64,000 nt of DNA from Sipunculus nudus. Taxonomy: Eukaryota; Annelida; Sipuncula; Golfingiida; Sipunculidae. This document shows positions 1 to 10,440 of the stretch, in pieces. The stretch lies in the NCBI GenBank assembly GCA_026874595.1, contig CM049316.1:78651676-78715675 (forward strand), in the 5' to 3' direction. Position numbers and translations under genes: made by a program. Under the pieces are notes generated by a model. That model had not been told where the DNA came from. It did not search any database and was given only the letters and a program-made list of their open reading frames with translations. Within the stretch, counting starts at the first letter, position 1. Every line of letters begins with the position of its first letter.

Positions 1-640
1 TTATTTTTCTCATGGCAGCCTTGAAGATTTGTACTCCCCTTTCAGCTAACCCATTCGTGGCTGGATGAATCGGAGCCGATCTTATGTGACTCATACCATT
101 CTGTCTGATAAACTCCTGAAACATTTCACAGGTGAACACTGCAGCATTGTCCGAAACAATAGTATTAGGCAATCCATGCACAGCAATCTGTAATCTCAGT
201 TCCCCAATTGTTCTTTTTGCTGTGATTGATTCCATAGGAATTACATCTTTCCACTTAGTAGTTGCATCCACAATAATAAGAAACATCAGGTTTAAATATG
301 GTCCTGCAAAGTCAATATGTAACCTCGTCCAAGGTTTAGCTCGCCATTCCCAGGGTTGTAATGGTGACTCTGAAGGGCTGTTCCGATTTCTCTGACAAAT
401 ATCACACTGACGAAAGGCAGATTCTATCTGTGAATCCATACCCGGCCACCAAACATATGATCTGGCAAGACCCTTCATACGTGAAATTCCTGGATGGGCT
501 GCATGCAGTTGTGTTGTCACAGCATCTCGACACATTGGTTGAACCACTACACGCGAACTCCATAGTATGCAGCCTTTGTGTACACTCAACTCATTTTGCC
601 TTGCTTTGTAGGGTCTCATCTCTTTATCCTTGATATCATC
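1..640 (-). pseudogene. Copy A integrase, cut by window edge
   Basis: On the minus strand this translates to the integrase zinc-binding region (HAAHPG, CDICQ) and the start of the DDE core, matching copy B by eye with a few substitutions. The frame stays open to the window edge. It is separated from the RNase H part by a frameshift near 640-690, where copy B reads through. It is not functional, because upstream gag and pol in this copy carry stops and a deletion. Confidence 0.85.
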
Positions 641-1308
641 TGGCCATCCATGTAAAATATATCTGTATACTTGTGAAAATCCCGGTCCTTGGCAGTTCCC
701 CTTGCTATATCTTGAGCTGTCATTGGAAATGACGTATTCACTACATCCATCAGTAACATAGTTTCATTCGGAAGCGGAACCACATCTGGTGAATCCCGCA
801 AGGGCAGGCGACTTAGTGCATCAGCATTGCAGTGTCCTTCTCCAGGCCTATAGGCAAGTGTATAATCATAGGCACTCAAGGTCAATGACCATCTCTGTTT
901 CCTAGCAGAGGCCATAGCTGGTAGTCCTTTGGTTTCTTTAAATAACTTTGTAAGAGGTTTATGATCAGTGAAAATGGTAAATTTTCTTCCATACAAATAC
1001 TGGTGAAATTTCTTAGTACCAAATACCACTGCTAAAGCCTACTTCTCAATGTGAGAATAACCTTTTTCTGCACTGGATAAAGTTCTGGAAGCAAATGCAA
1101 CTAGCTGATCTTTGCCATCACTGGTTTGATGCGACAGAACTGCGCCAACACCATAAGGTGATGCATCACAGGCAAGTATCAGTTCTTTGTTTGGGTCATA
1201 ATGCACTAAGACCTTGTCAGAGTTCAACATTAATTTTGAAGTCGTGAACGCTTGCTCTTGATCACTTGTCCAATTCCACTGCTCATCCTTTCTTAACAGC
1301 TTGTGCAA
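616..1308 (-). pseudogene. Copy A RNase H domain, interrupted by a stop
   Basis: Two adjoining minus-strand open pieces (1308-1039 and 1029-616) give a Ty3/Gypsy RNase H. The motifs CDASPYG, TDHKPL and NADALSRLP carry the expected catalytic acidic residues. At 1039-1041 a TAG replaces the GAG (Glu) codon present in copy B, splitting the domain. The linker into integrase is frameshifted. It would degrade the RNA strand during reverse transcription if intact. It lies directly downstream of the deleted reverse transcriptase remnant. Confidence 0.88.
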
Positions 1309-1711
1309 CGGTTCTAACGCTGACGCTAGGTTAGGAAGAAATCTTCCTTATAGTTGAGCATACCCAGATAGGATTTTAACTCAGTGACATTAGTAGGACT
1401 CTGAGCTTCTTGAATTGCTCTAACCTTTTCTTGCAAGGGATGTAAACCTTCCCTGTCAATTTTGTATCCAAGGTAACACACTTCAGGAACTTGGAAAACA
1501 CATTTCTCCTGACGCAGTCTTAGTCCTGACTAAGCTAATCTCTGGAGTACCGTCTCAAGTGTTTTCAAATGATTCTGTTCGATTTTCCCATTACATAAGA
1601 TGTCGTCTAAGTAGACAACTCAACCCGGAATATCACCTAATATTCCCTCCATAGTTCTTTGGAATTTACTGTGAGACGATAATCCCAACAGATTCTTACA
1701 GTGTTATTAGG
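1309..1711 (-). pseudogene. Copy A reverse transcriptase remnant with internal deletion
   Basis: Minus-strand reading goes from the start of the reverse transcriptase straight to the segment that normally lies around the YxDD active site. The part with the first catalytic aspartate is missing, which I estimate at 200-250 bp from the usual domain length. The deletion junction near 1690-1700 is identical in copy B. Copy A also has private stops, for example at the VM/P position near 1709-1712. It cannot encode an active enzyme. Confidence 0.8.
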
Positions 1712-2602
1712 TTACATAACCGGAACTATGGGACAAGTCCATTCTGAGTATCTCACTGGTTCAATTACACCCTCGGATTCTAGACGATCTAATTCACAGT
1801 CAACTTTAGCCTTCAAAGAGAAAGGAACAACACGGGGTTCATGAAACCTTGGCGAAGCATCACTGTTGATATGAATCTTCACTTTAGTGTCTTTCAAACA
1901 GCCAAGTTCTGCCTTGAACACATCTGAGTATTTTGATACTAGGTCATGATAATGCTGGTCTTTCTTAGACTCTGTGATAGTACATATGTCAGCCCAATTA
2001 AGCTTAATATGTTTAAGCCAGTTTCTACCAATCAGACTTGGTCCTGAACTGTTTAGTACCATTAAAGGCAAACGATAGCTTTGATTCTCATAATCAACTT
2101 GAACATATATCTCACCCATAACAGGTATAGTTTCTCCAGTATAGGTCTTCAGTATTGCTGAGGAGTCTGCAACTGTTGTAGGAAGTTCAAAATTAAATTT
2201 ATTGAAAGTTTCTGCGCTAATCACAGACACCGCAGCCTCTGTATCAACTTCCATAGCTAAGTCAACATTGTTTACCTTCACATTCACCTGTATACCACTG
2301 TTTACACTGGTTTCATTTCCCATATGGAACATAGTATACACATCCCCTTGTTGGTGAGACATATTGGACACAGTCTCCTCTGTTTGCAAGTTAATTGATT
2401 GAGCTCTACCTCTGCCTGTAGGACGGCTGGAGGTTTTCCTGGGCTTTCTACACATGGCTTTAATATGACCAACAGCATTACAATTAAAACATTCAGCCTC
2501 CCTGAATTTACAAGTCCTAAAATCATGCAAGGCTCCACATCTCCAACAAGTCTTGTTTTTTTTTTTTTGGCTTTTATAAGATAAAGTTCCAGATTTAGAT
2601 TG
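1712..2602 (-). pseudogene. Copy A gag zinc knuckles, protease and start of reverse transcriptase
   Basis: The open frame holds two CCHC-type zinc knuckles (CWRCG..H..C and CFNCNAVGH..C), a linker, then the retropepsin region. The protease active site reads DTE at 2237-2245 where copy B has the catalytic DTG, so this copy has lost a key glycine. A nonsense TAA at 2603-2605 (AAA in copy B) cuts it off from the upstream gag. A poly-T tract near 2556-2568 is 3 bp longer than in copy B, which stays in frame. Confidence 0.88.
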
Positions 2603-3172
2603 TTAAGTAAATTTGTAAAGTTTATTTACAGTACTGGTACTAACACTAGCTTCACTGAGATCCCTGGCATTTTTAGCTGCAATCTCCATTCCCACAGCAA
2701 TCTCTAATGCCTTCTGATTAGTTGAGTCCTTTTCAGATAATAAACGTCTCTGAATAGCATCATCCCTCACCCCAACCACCAACCTGTCACAAAGCATGTC
2801 TTCCAGGACGTCGCCATATTGACAGTTCTCCATGAGTCGTCTGAGTTCCGCTGCAAAATCAGCAACACCGCTCCCGGTTTCCTGTACCTGGAGTTAAACT
2901 TGTATCTTTCCACTATCACTAATGGTCTGGGGTTCAGGTGCTGCTTTACCAGTTCAGTCAGCTGTAAAAAAAGTTCTACTATCAGGTTTTTCCGGTGACA
3001 GCAAATTCCTGATAAGTCCATAAATCCTTCCCCCAACCGTGCTCATGAAAATGGCGCGCTGCTTCACCTGGTCAGCAATGTCATTTGCCACAAAGAACTC
3101 CTTCATACGTTAAACATACTGAGTCCGATCCTCCGACTCCTCGTATTCTCTGACACTACCGTACGTAGTCAT
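2603..3172 (-). pseudogene. Copy A gag, N-terminal and middle part
   Basis: The inferred gag ATG is at 3172-3170, 13 bp inside the PBS, followed by a short acidic N-terminus. A TAA at 3112-3110 (codon 21) is shared with copy B. The downstream capsid-like region is split by single-base frameshifts (about 2880 and 2970), also shared, before the piece ending at the stop at 2603. Gag would form the virus-like particle of the retrotransposon. The shared lesions show that the ancestor of the array was already dead. Confidence 0.82.
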
Positions 3173-3184
3173 AGCACTCCAATA

Positions 3185-3195
3185 CCTCGTCGCCA
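3185..3195 (-). promoter_or_regulatory. Primer binding site, tRNA-Ser(GCU) type (copy A)
   Basis: Minus strand reads TGGCGACGAGG, complementary to the 3' end of serine tRNA(GCU) including CCA, as I recall that tRNA. It lies 11 bp inside the LTR end at 3207. The same site is at 7535-7545 in copy B. Confidence 0.8.
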
Positions 3196-3206
3196 ATATA
3201 TAATAA

Positions 3207-3417
3207 TGTGACAGTGGCAACTGAGAACATTAAACGGACTCAGAACTTTTTCTGACGACCTTTTAATCCCATGTGTTGTGCAAACACGTAACAAAGAACA
3301 ATAGTCTCACACAGCCAAAGTCTTGGTTATCCTCATTAACTGTACCCATGACAAAATGTCCTTTTTTATGCATGAAATGTGTCCTTTAAATGTGAATTAA
3401 ATAATTACATTTTTACA
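3207..3417 (-). repeat. LTR shared by copies A (5') and B (3')
   Basis: 211 bp. On the minus strand it begins TGTAAAAATG right after a polypurine tract and ends CTGTCACA just before the PBS, giving TGT...ACA ends. The equivalent LTR at 7557-7767 is also 211 bp with a few substitutions. Each LTR serves two adjacent copies, the signature of a head-to-tail LTR array. Confidence 0.85.
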
Positions 3418-3428
3418 TCTCCTCCCTG
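3418..3428 (-). promoter_or_regulatory. Polypurine tract of copy B
   Basis: Minus strand reads AGGGAGGAGA immediately before the TGT of the LTR, the expected plus-strand priming site. The equivalent in copy C is at 7768-7778. Confidence 0.75.
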
Positions 3429-3771
3429 TTAATTCACAAATAATAAAAATCCAAGGACAAGTCCAATTAGTAATTTAACTACTGTTACATAGCATGTGGT
3501 ATGCAACTTTCCTTTAAGTTGACATGTTCCACTGGTGCTAATGCAGTTTAACAATAGTCTCTCTTGTTATTTTAACTGTGGAAATAACAATTAATGTGCA
3601 ACAATGTAACATGAATTTTACTCTTACTCTATCCCTTAGAATAACAAGGATGTGGGTAGACTACCACAGAGCCTTGGGAAATTACCAAAGGGATTATTCA
3701 ACCCTGTATATATGGTAATTTCCACTAACACACAATTAATAAGTCAATCTGTCAGGTGGTTTCCGGGCACG
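3429..3771 (-). other. 3' untranslated stretch of copy B
   Basis: About 340 bp between the decayed integrase C-terminus and the polypurine tract. I see no coding potential. The same stretch is at 7779-8121 in copy C. Confidence 0.7.
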
Positions 3772-4282
3772 TTACGAACGACGTACTGGATCAACTGGTG
3801 TCGCAGGCAATTTGCGTAGTGGTGTAGTTTGTTTGTTTGTCAACTCACTGGCTGGTTCAATGATTTCAGCTGGTACCACAGGTACTTTCAACTTAGTTCC
3901 ATCATTGACTACCGGCTCAACAGGCAAGTTACTGGCAGAATCCCCCTTGGACTGCAACTTCTGGAATAGCTGTCCTTGGCTGGTTGTCATATCTAGAGCG
4001 AATTTGATCATTATGTTTACGTGTCAACCGACCATCAACACTGATCAGTACTGAGAGGGGTCCTGTAGTTTTTACTACTACTCCCTCAAGCCAAATTGGA
4101 CCAGAGCTAAAGTTCTTGGCATATACCAAGTCTCCCTCCTGAAAATGGCGTACCCGCGAAGAGGAATCATGATAAAATATCTGTCGTGCTTGATGTTGGC
4201 GTACATGGGAACCCACATTAGGAAACAACAAATCCAGATGACTTCTGGGCTGTCGACCAAATAACATTTCAGCAGGAGACAC
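3772..4282 (-). pseudogene. Copy B integrase C-terminal region
   Basis: Two overlapping frames (4282-3929 and 4011-3772) hold the post-catalytic part of integrase, including a FGRQPRSHLDLLFP segment typical of Ty3/Gypsy, followed by a proline/valine-rich tail. It is frameshifted relative to the upstream core near 4310, and the tail meets a TAA just after VRRS, near 3772. Copy C (8122-8632) shares both lesions. Confidence 0.82.
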
Positions 4283-4309
4283 ACCTGTAGTTGTTTGAGG
4301 AGTAATCCT

Positions 4310-5385
4310 GTATTGAAACAGAAATCTTGATAACCGTGTTTTTTGGTCCCATCGGTTATTTTTCTCATGGCAGCCTTGAAGATTTGTACTCCCCTTTCAG
4401 CTAACCCATTCGTGGCTGGATGAATCGGAGCCGATCTTATGTGACTCATACCATTCTGTCTGATAAACTCCTGAAACATTTCACAGGTGAACACTGCAGC
4501 ATTGTCCGAAACAATAGTATCAGGCAATCCATGCACAGCAAACTGTAATCTCAGTTCCCCAATTGTTCTTTTTGCTGTGATTGATTCCATAGGAATTACA
4601 TCTTTCCACTTAGTAGTTGCATCCACAATAATAAGAAACATCAGGTTTAAATATGGTCCTGCAAAGTCAATATGTAACCTCGTCCAAGGTTTAGCTGGCC
4701 ATTCCCAGGGTTGTAATGGTGACTCTGAAGGGCTGTTCCGATTTCTCTGACAAATATCACACTGACGAAAGGCAGATTCTATCTGTGAATCCATACCCGG
4801 CCACCAAACATATGATCTAGCAAGACCCTTCATACGTGAAATTCCTGGATGGGCTGCATGCAGTTGTGTTGTCACAGCATCTCGACACATTGGTGGAACC
4901 ACCACACGCGAACTCCATAGTATGCAGCCTTTGTGTACACTCAACTCATTTTGCCTTGCTTTGTAGGGTCTCATCTCTTTATCCCTGATATCATCTGGCC
5001 ATCCATGTAAAATATATCTGTATACTTGTGACAAAACCCGGTCCTTGGCAGTTCCCCTTGCTATATCTTGAGCTGTCATTGGAAATGAGGTATTCACTAC
5101 ATCCATCAGTAACATAGTTTCATTCGGTAGCGGAACCACATCTGGTGAATCCCGCAAGGGCAGGCGACTTAGTGCATCAGCATTGCAGTGTCCTTCTCCA
5201 GGCCTATAGGCAAGTGTATAATCATAGGCACTCAAGGTCAATGACCATCTTTGTATCCTAGCAGAGGCCATAGCTGGTAGTCCTTTGGTTTCTTTAAATA
5301 ACTTTGTAAGAGGTTTATGATCAGTCAAAATGGTAAATTTTCTTCCATACAAATACTGGTGAAATTTCTTAGTACCAAATACCAC
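4310..5385 (-). pseudogene. Copy B RNase H C-terminal half fused to integrase
   Basis: The longest coding piece of the array. In order: RNase H residues TDHKPL and NADALSRLP, the integrase HHCC zinc-binding domain (HAAHPG, CDICQ), then the catalytic core with candidate DDE residues in LHIDFAG, IVSDNAAVF and NGLAERG. Integrase would insert the cDNA into the host genome. Here the frame breaks near 4310, giving an aberrant C-terminus as far as 4078. The upstream RNase H half (5663-5388) is in another frame because of a single-base deletion near 5417. Confidence 0.9.
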
Positions 5386-5387
5386 TG

Positions 5388-5663
5388 CTAAAGCCTCCTT
5401 CTCAATGTGAGAATAACTTTTTCTGCACTGGATAAAGTTCTGGAAGCAAATGGAACTAGCTGATCTTTGCCATCACTGGTTTGATGCGACAGAACTGCGC
5501 CAACACCATAAGGTGATGCATCACAGGCAAGTATCAGTTCTTTGTTTGGGTCATAATGCACTAAGACCTTGTCAGAGTTCAACATTAATTTTGAAGTCGT
5601 GAACGCTTGCTCTTGATCACTTGTCCAATTCCACTGCTCACCCTTTCTTAACAGCTTGTGCAA
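5388..5663 (-). pseudogene. Copy B RNase H N-terminal half
   Basis: Contains the tail of the reverse transcriptase connection and CDASPYGVGAVLSH with the first catalytic Asp of RNase H. One base is missing compared with copy A near 5417 (TAACTTTTT against TAACCTTTTT), so the frame ends aberrantly before the rest of the domain. Confidence 0.85.
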
Positions 5664-5990
5664 CGGTTATAACGCTGACGCTAGGTTAGAAAGAAATCAT
5701 CCTTATAGTTGAGCATACCCAGATAGGACTTTAACTCAGTGACATTAGTAGGACTCTGAGCTTCTTGAATTGCTCTAACCTTTTCTTGCAAGGGCTGTAA
5801 ACCTTCCCTGTCAATTTAGTATCCAAGGTAACACACTTCAGGAATTTGGAAAACACATTTCTCCTGACGCAGTCTTAGTCTGACTCAGCTAATCTCTGGA
5901 GTACCGTCTCAAGTGTTTTCAAATGATCCTGTTCGGTTTTCCTAGTACATAAGATGTCGTCTAAGTAGACAACACAACCCGGAATATCAC
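5664..5990 (-). pseudogene. Copy B reverse transcriptase remnant (YLDD box kept, core deleted)
   Basis: Minus strand keeps the palm segment ending in the YLDD active-site box, but in a different frame from the N-terminal segment, which runs into it after a deletion. The junction is identical in copy A. Further small indels and an in-frame stop follow near 5817. It is non-functional. Confidence 0.8.
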
Positions 5991-7046
5991 CTAATATTCC
6001 CTCCATAGTTCTTTGGAATTTACTGTGAGTAGATAATCCCAACAGATTCTTACAGTGTTATTAGGTTTCATAACCGAAACTATGGGACAAGCCCATTCTG
6101 AGTATCTCACTGGTTCAATTACACCCTCGGATTCTAGACGATCTAATTCACAGTCAACTTTAGCCTTCAAAGAGAAAGGAACAACACGGGTTTTATGAAA
6201 CCTCGGCGAAGCATCACTGTTGATATGAATCTTCACTTTAGTGTCTTTCAAACAGCCAAGTTCTGCCTTGAACACATCTAAGTATTTTGATACTAGGTCA
6301 TGAACATGCTGGTCTTTCTTAGACTCTGTGATAGTACATATGTCAGCCCAATTAAGCTTAATATGTTTAAGCCAGTTTCTACCAATCAGACTTGGTCCTG
6401 AGCTGTTTAGTACCATTAAAGGCAAACGATAGCTTTGATCCTCATAATTAACTTGAACATTTATCTCACCCATAACAGGTATAGTTTCTCCAGTATAGGT
6501 CTTCAGTATTGCTGAGGAGTCTGCAACTGTTGTAGGAAGTTCAAAATTTAATTTATTGAAAGTTTCTGCGCTAATCACAGACACCGCAGCCCCTGTATCA
6601 ACTTCCATAGCTAAGTCAACATTGTTTACCTTCACATTCACCTGTATACCACTATTTACACTGGTTTCATTTCCCATATGGAACATAGTATACACATCCC
6701 CTTGTTGGTGAGACATATTGGACACAGTCTCCTCTGTTTGCAAGTTAATTGATTGAGCTCTACCTCTGCCTGTAGGACGGCTGGAGGTTTTCCTGGGCTT
6801 TCTACACATGGCTTTAATATGACCAACAGCATTACAATTAAAACATTCAGCCTCCCTGAATTTACAAGTCCTAAAATCATGCAAGGCTCCACATCTCCAA
6901 CAAGTCTTGTTTTTTTTTTGGCTTTTATAAGATAAAGTTCCAGATTTAGATTGTTTAGTAAATTTGTAAAGTTTATTTACAGTACTGGTACTAACACTAG
7001 CTTCACTGAGATCTCTGGCATTTTTAGCTGCTATCTCCATTCCCAC
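5991..7046 (-). pseudogene. Copy B gag nucleocapsid, protease and start of reverse transcriptase
   Basis: A 351-residue open frame: end of the gag capsid region, two zinc knuckles (CWRCG..., CFNCN...), basic linker, then retropepsin with intact catalytic DTG at 6591-6599 within EVDTGAAVSVIS. It closes with the N-terminus of reverse transcriptase and an aberrant tail from the core deletion. A single-base deletion near 7094 separates it from the upstream gag. This is the best-preserved protease of the array. Confidence 0.9.
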
Positions 7047-7522
7047 AGCAATCTCTAATGCCTTCTGATTAGTTAAGTCCTTTTCAGATAATAACGTCTC
7101 TGAATAGAATCATCCCTCACCCAAACCACCAACCTGTCACAAAGCATGTCTTCCAGGACGTCGCCATATTGACAGTTCTCCATGAGTCGTCTGAGTTCCG
7201 CTGCAAAATCAGCAACACCTCTCCCGGTTTCCTGTACCTGGAGTTAAACTTGTATCTTTCCACTATCACTAATGGTCTGGGGTTCAGGTGCTGCTTTACC
7301 AGTTCAGTCAGCTGTAAAAAAAGTTCTACTATCAGGTTTTTCCGGTGACAGCAAATTCCTGATAAGTCCATAAATCCTTCCCCCAACCGTGCTCAAGAAA
7401 ATGGCGCGCTGCTTCACCTGGTCAGCAATGTCATTTGCCACAAAGAACTCCTTCATACGTTAAACATACTGAGTCCAATCCTCCGACTCCTCGTATTCTC
7501 TGACACTACCGTACGTAGTCAT
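7047..7522 (-). pseudogene. Copy B gag, N-terminal and middle part
   Basis: Inferred gag ATG at 7522-7520. Codon 21 is TAA (7462-7460), as in copy A. The capsid-like region continues in other frames through 7386-7117, with the same frameshifts as copy A plus a private 1-bp deletion near 7094. Confidence 0.8.
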
Positions 7523-7534
7523 AGCACTCCAATA

Positions 7535-7545
7535 CCTCGTCGCCA
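7535..7545 (-). promoter_or_regulatory. Primer binding site of copy B
   Basis: Same TGGCGACGAGG match to serine tRNA(GCU) as at 3185-3195, 11 bp from the LTR end at 7557. Confidence 0.8.
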
Positions 7546-7556
7546 ATATATAAAAA

Positions 7557-7767
7557 TGTGACAGTGGCAACTGAGAACATTAAACGGACTCAGAACTTTT
7601 TCTGACGACCTTTTAATCCCATGTGTTGTGCAAACACATAACAAAGAACAATAGTCTCACACAGCCAAAGTCTTGGTTATCCTCATTAACTGTACCCATG
7701 ACAAAGTGTCCTTTTTTATGCATGAAATGTGTCCTTTAAATGTGAATTAAATGATTACATTATTACA
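7557..7767 (-). repeat. LTR shared by copies B (5') and C (3')
   Basis: 211 bp, TGT...ACA ends, flanked by the copy C polypurine tract on one side and the copy B PBS on the other. It differs from the 3207-3417 LTR at a few positions. Confidence 0.85.
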
Positions 7768-8121
7768 TCTCCTCCCTGTGAATTAACAAATAATAAAAAT
7801 CCAAGGACAAGTCCAATTAGTAATTTAACTACTGTTACATAGCATGTGGTATGCAACTTTCCTTTAAGTTGACATGTTCCACTGGTGCTAATGCAGTTTA
7901 ACAATAGTCTCTCTTGTTATTTTAACTGTGGAAATAACAATTAATGTGCAACAATGTAACATGAATTTTACTCTTGCTCTATCACTTAGAATAACAAGGA
8001 TGTGGGTAGACTACCACAGAGCCTTGGGAAACTACCAAAGGGATTATTCTGCCCTGTATATATGGTAATTTCCATTAACACACAATTAATAAGTCAATCT
8101 GTCAGGTGGTTTCCGGGCACG

Positions 8122-8632
8122 TTACGAACGACGTACTGGATCAACTGGTGTCGCAGGCAATTTGCGTAGTGGTGTAGTTTGTTTGTTTGTCAACTCACTG
8201 GCTGGTTCAATAATTTCAGCTGGTACCACAGGTACTTTCAACTTAGTTCCATCATTGACTACCGGCTCAACAGGCAAGTTACTGGCAGAATCCCCCTTGG
8301 ACTGCAACTTCTGGAATAGCTGTCCTTGGCTGGTTGTCATTTCTAGAGCGAATTTGATCATTATGTTTACGCGTCAACCGACCATCAACACTGATCAGTA
8401 CTGAGAGGGGTCCTGTAGTTTTTACTACTACTCCCTCAAGCCAAATTGGACCAGAGCTAAAGTTCTTGGCATATACCAAGTCTCCCTCCTGAAAATGGCG
8501 TACCCGCGAAGAGGAATCATGATAAAATATCTGTCGTGCTTGATGTTGGCGTACATGGGAACCCACATTAGGAAACAACAAATCCAGATGACTTCTGGGC
8601 TGTCGACCAAATACCATTTCAGCAGGAGACAC
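8122..8632 (-). pseudogene. Copy C integrase C-terminal region
   Basis: Same structure as 3772-4282 in copy B, including the frameshift from the core and the TAA after VRRS. It is 4.35 kb downstream in the array. Confidence 0.82.
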
Positions 8633-8652
8633 ACCTGTAGTTGTTTGAGGAG

Positions 8653-9627
8653 TTATCCTGTATTGAAACAGAAATCTTGATAACCGTGTTTTTTGGTCCC
8701 ATCGGTTATTTTTCTCATGGCAGCCTTGAAGATTTGTACTCCCCTTTCAGCTAACCCATTCGTGGCTGGATGAATCGGAGCCGATCTTATGTGACTCATA
8801 CCATTCTGTCTGAAAAACTCCTGAAACATTTCACAGGTGAACACTGCAGCATTGTCCGAAACAATAGTATCAGGCAATCCATGCACAGCAAACTGTAATC
8901 TCAGTTCCCCAATTGTTCTTTTTGCTGTGATTGATTCCATAGGAATTACATCTTTCCACTTAGTAGTTGCATCAACAATAATAAGAAACATCAGGTTTAA
9001 ATATGGTCGTGCAAAGTCAATATGTAACCTCGTCCAAGGTTTAGCTGGCCATTCCCAGGGTTGTAATGTTGACTCCGAAGGGCTGTTCCGATTTCTCTGA
9101 CAAATATCACACTGACGAAAGGCAGATTCTATCTGTGAATCCATACCTGGCCACCAAACATATGATCTAGCAAGACCCTTCATACGTGAAATTCCTGGAT
9201 GGGCTGCATGCAGTTGTGTTGTCACAGCATCTCGACACATTGGTGGAACCACCACACGCGAACTCCATAGTATGCAGCCTTTGTGTACACTCAACTCATT
9301 TTGCCTTGCTTTGTAGGGTCTCATCTCTTTATCCCTGATATCATCTGGCCATCCATGTAAAATATATCTGTATACTTGTGACAAAACACGGTCCTTGGCA
9401 GTTCCCCTTGCTATATCTTGAGCTGTCATTGGAAATGAGGTATTCACTACATCCATCAGTAACATAGTTTCATTCGGTAGCGGAACCACATCTGGTGAAT
9501 CCCGCAAGGGCAGGCGACTTAGTGCATCAGCATTGCAGTGTCCTTCTCTAGGCCTATAGGCAAGTGTATAATCATAGGCACTCAAGGTCAATGACCATCT
9601 TTGTATCCTAGCAGAGGCCATACCCAG
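8653..9627 (-). pseudogene. Copy C RNase H end and integrase, broken at satellite junction
   Basis: The minus-strand frame begins in the RNase H C-terminal half (NADALSRLP present) and continues through the HHCC domain and DDE core. LHIDFAR replaces LHIDFAG of copy B. Similarity to copies A and B stops at 9627, after GGCCATA, inside RNase H; AACGTT-type DNA follows. The rest of copy C (reverse transcriptase, protease, gag, 5' LTR) is absent from the window. Confidence 0.87.
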
Positions 9628-10440
9628 CTAACACATAACGTTTCCGCAACTTTCATGATAAAGTTGACAGAAAGTTATGCTACAACATTACAGTGTCACA
9701 ACGTTGTAGCAACATGAACAGGCTGCAAAAGGGAAGCGGCGGATGGTGTATAGACGTTATGGGAAAAACGTTTAGTATTTTACCTTACAGAAACATTTTC
9801 CCAATGTCGTATGGAAATATAAATATCACGTGAAAGTTTTCTTTAATTTCAGTTTAGAATAATATATATCGTCATATTTTTCCTATTCAAATATTATATA
9901 ATGTTATTTAATGTAATAATTTGCCCTTCGTCTAGTTTCACTAAAATGTTTTCACAACATCCAGGCAACGTTTGGTGAGCAATGCTTAATGGTTGTCAGA
10001 TGGTTTTGAAAGACACTTTATTTTTATAGGTGGGGAAAACGTTGTACAAACTTATTTAAAGAATTTATATTCACTGGCAATTTAAACACGTAAATTATGC
10101 GTTGTGAATATTTCAATCAGCTTATATTTATCTTTATTTTCGTTTATTCCCGTAGTAAAAAAACTAGCTATTAATTCTCTTGCGAATCAATGATTACCGA
10201 ATTACGGTGAAGAGTTATGATTTAAGAGGGGTATATTCAGTTGGAAAAGCAACCGATAAAAAAATATCAGATCCAATGTAACCTTGAGGTTTCTTTCAAA
10301 TACAATTTGAGCGTGCCTTTTCTTTGACCTTATGCTAACAGTTTCTGGACGTTTTCCGAACGTTTTGTCGAATGTTATAAAATATTTGGATAACGTTTCC
10401 CTAACGAACGTTATTCGACTATTGTTCGAATGTTGTTCAA
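9628..10440. repeat. Diverged left edge of the AACGTT satellite
   Basis: The stretch starts CCCAGCTAACAC and is rich in AACGTT and ATGTT words. From about 10200 it resembles the satellite subunits downstream but with many differences. It looks like old, unhomogenised edge monomers or the end of the mobile element from which the satellite arose. No coding potential was seen. Confidence 0.6.

Larger units (their letters stand above)
1..9627 (-). mobile_element. Tandem array of defective Ty3/Gypsy (Mag-like) LTR retrotransposon
   Basis: Minus-strand sequence at position 1 recurs at 4356 and 8706, so monomers are about 4.35 kb. Each holds, in minus-strand order, PBS, gag with two zinc knuckles, aspartic protease, a reverse transcriptase remnant, RNase H, integrase, polypurine tract and LTR. 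Neighbouring copies share one 211-bp LTR (3207-3417 and 7557-7767). Copy A runs off the left window edge (internal region 3206 down to <1), copy B is complete (7556 down to 3418), and copy C has only its 3' half (7768-9627). Copy C stops abruptly where satellite-type DNA begins. Gene order and a serine-tRNA type PBS fit the Mag lineage; this lineage call is from remembered features, without a tree. Confidence 0.93.

Noticed and set aside
132-633. Plus-strand open frames at the left edge and their equivalents at 4487 and 8837
   Set aside because: They are antisense shadows of the integrase coding strand and start with GTG.
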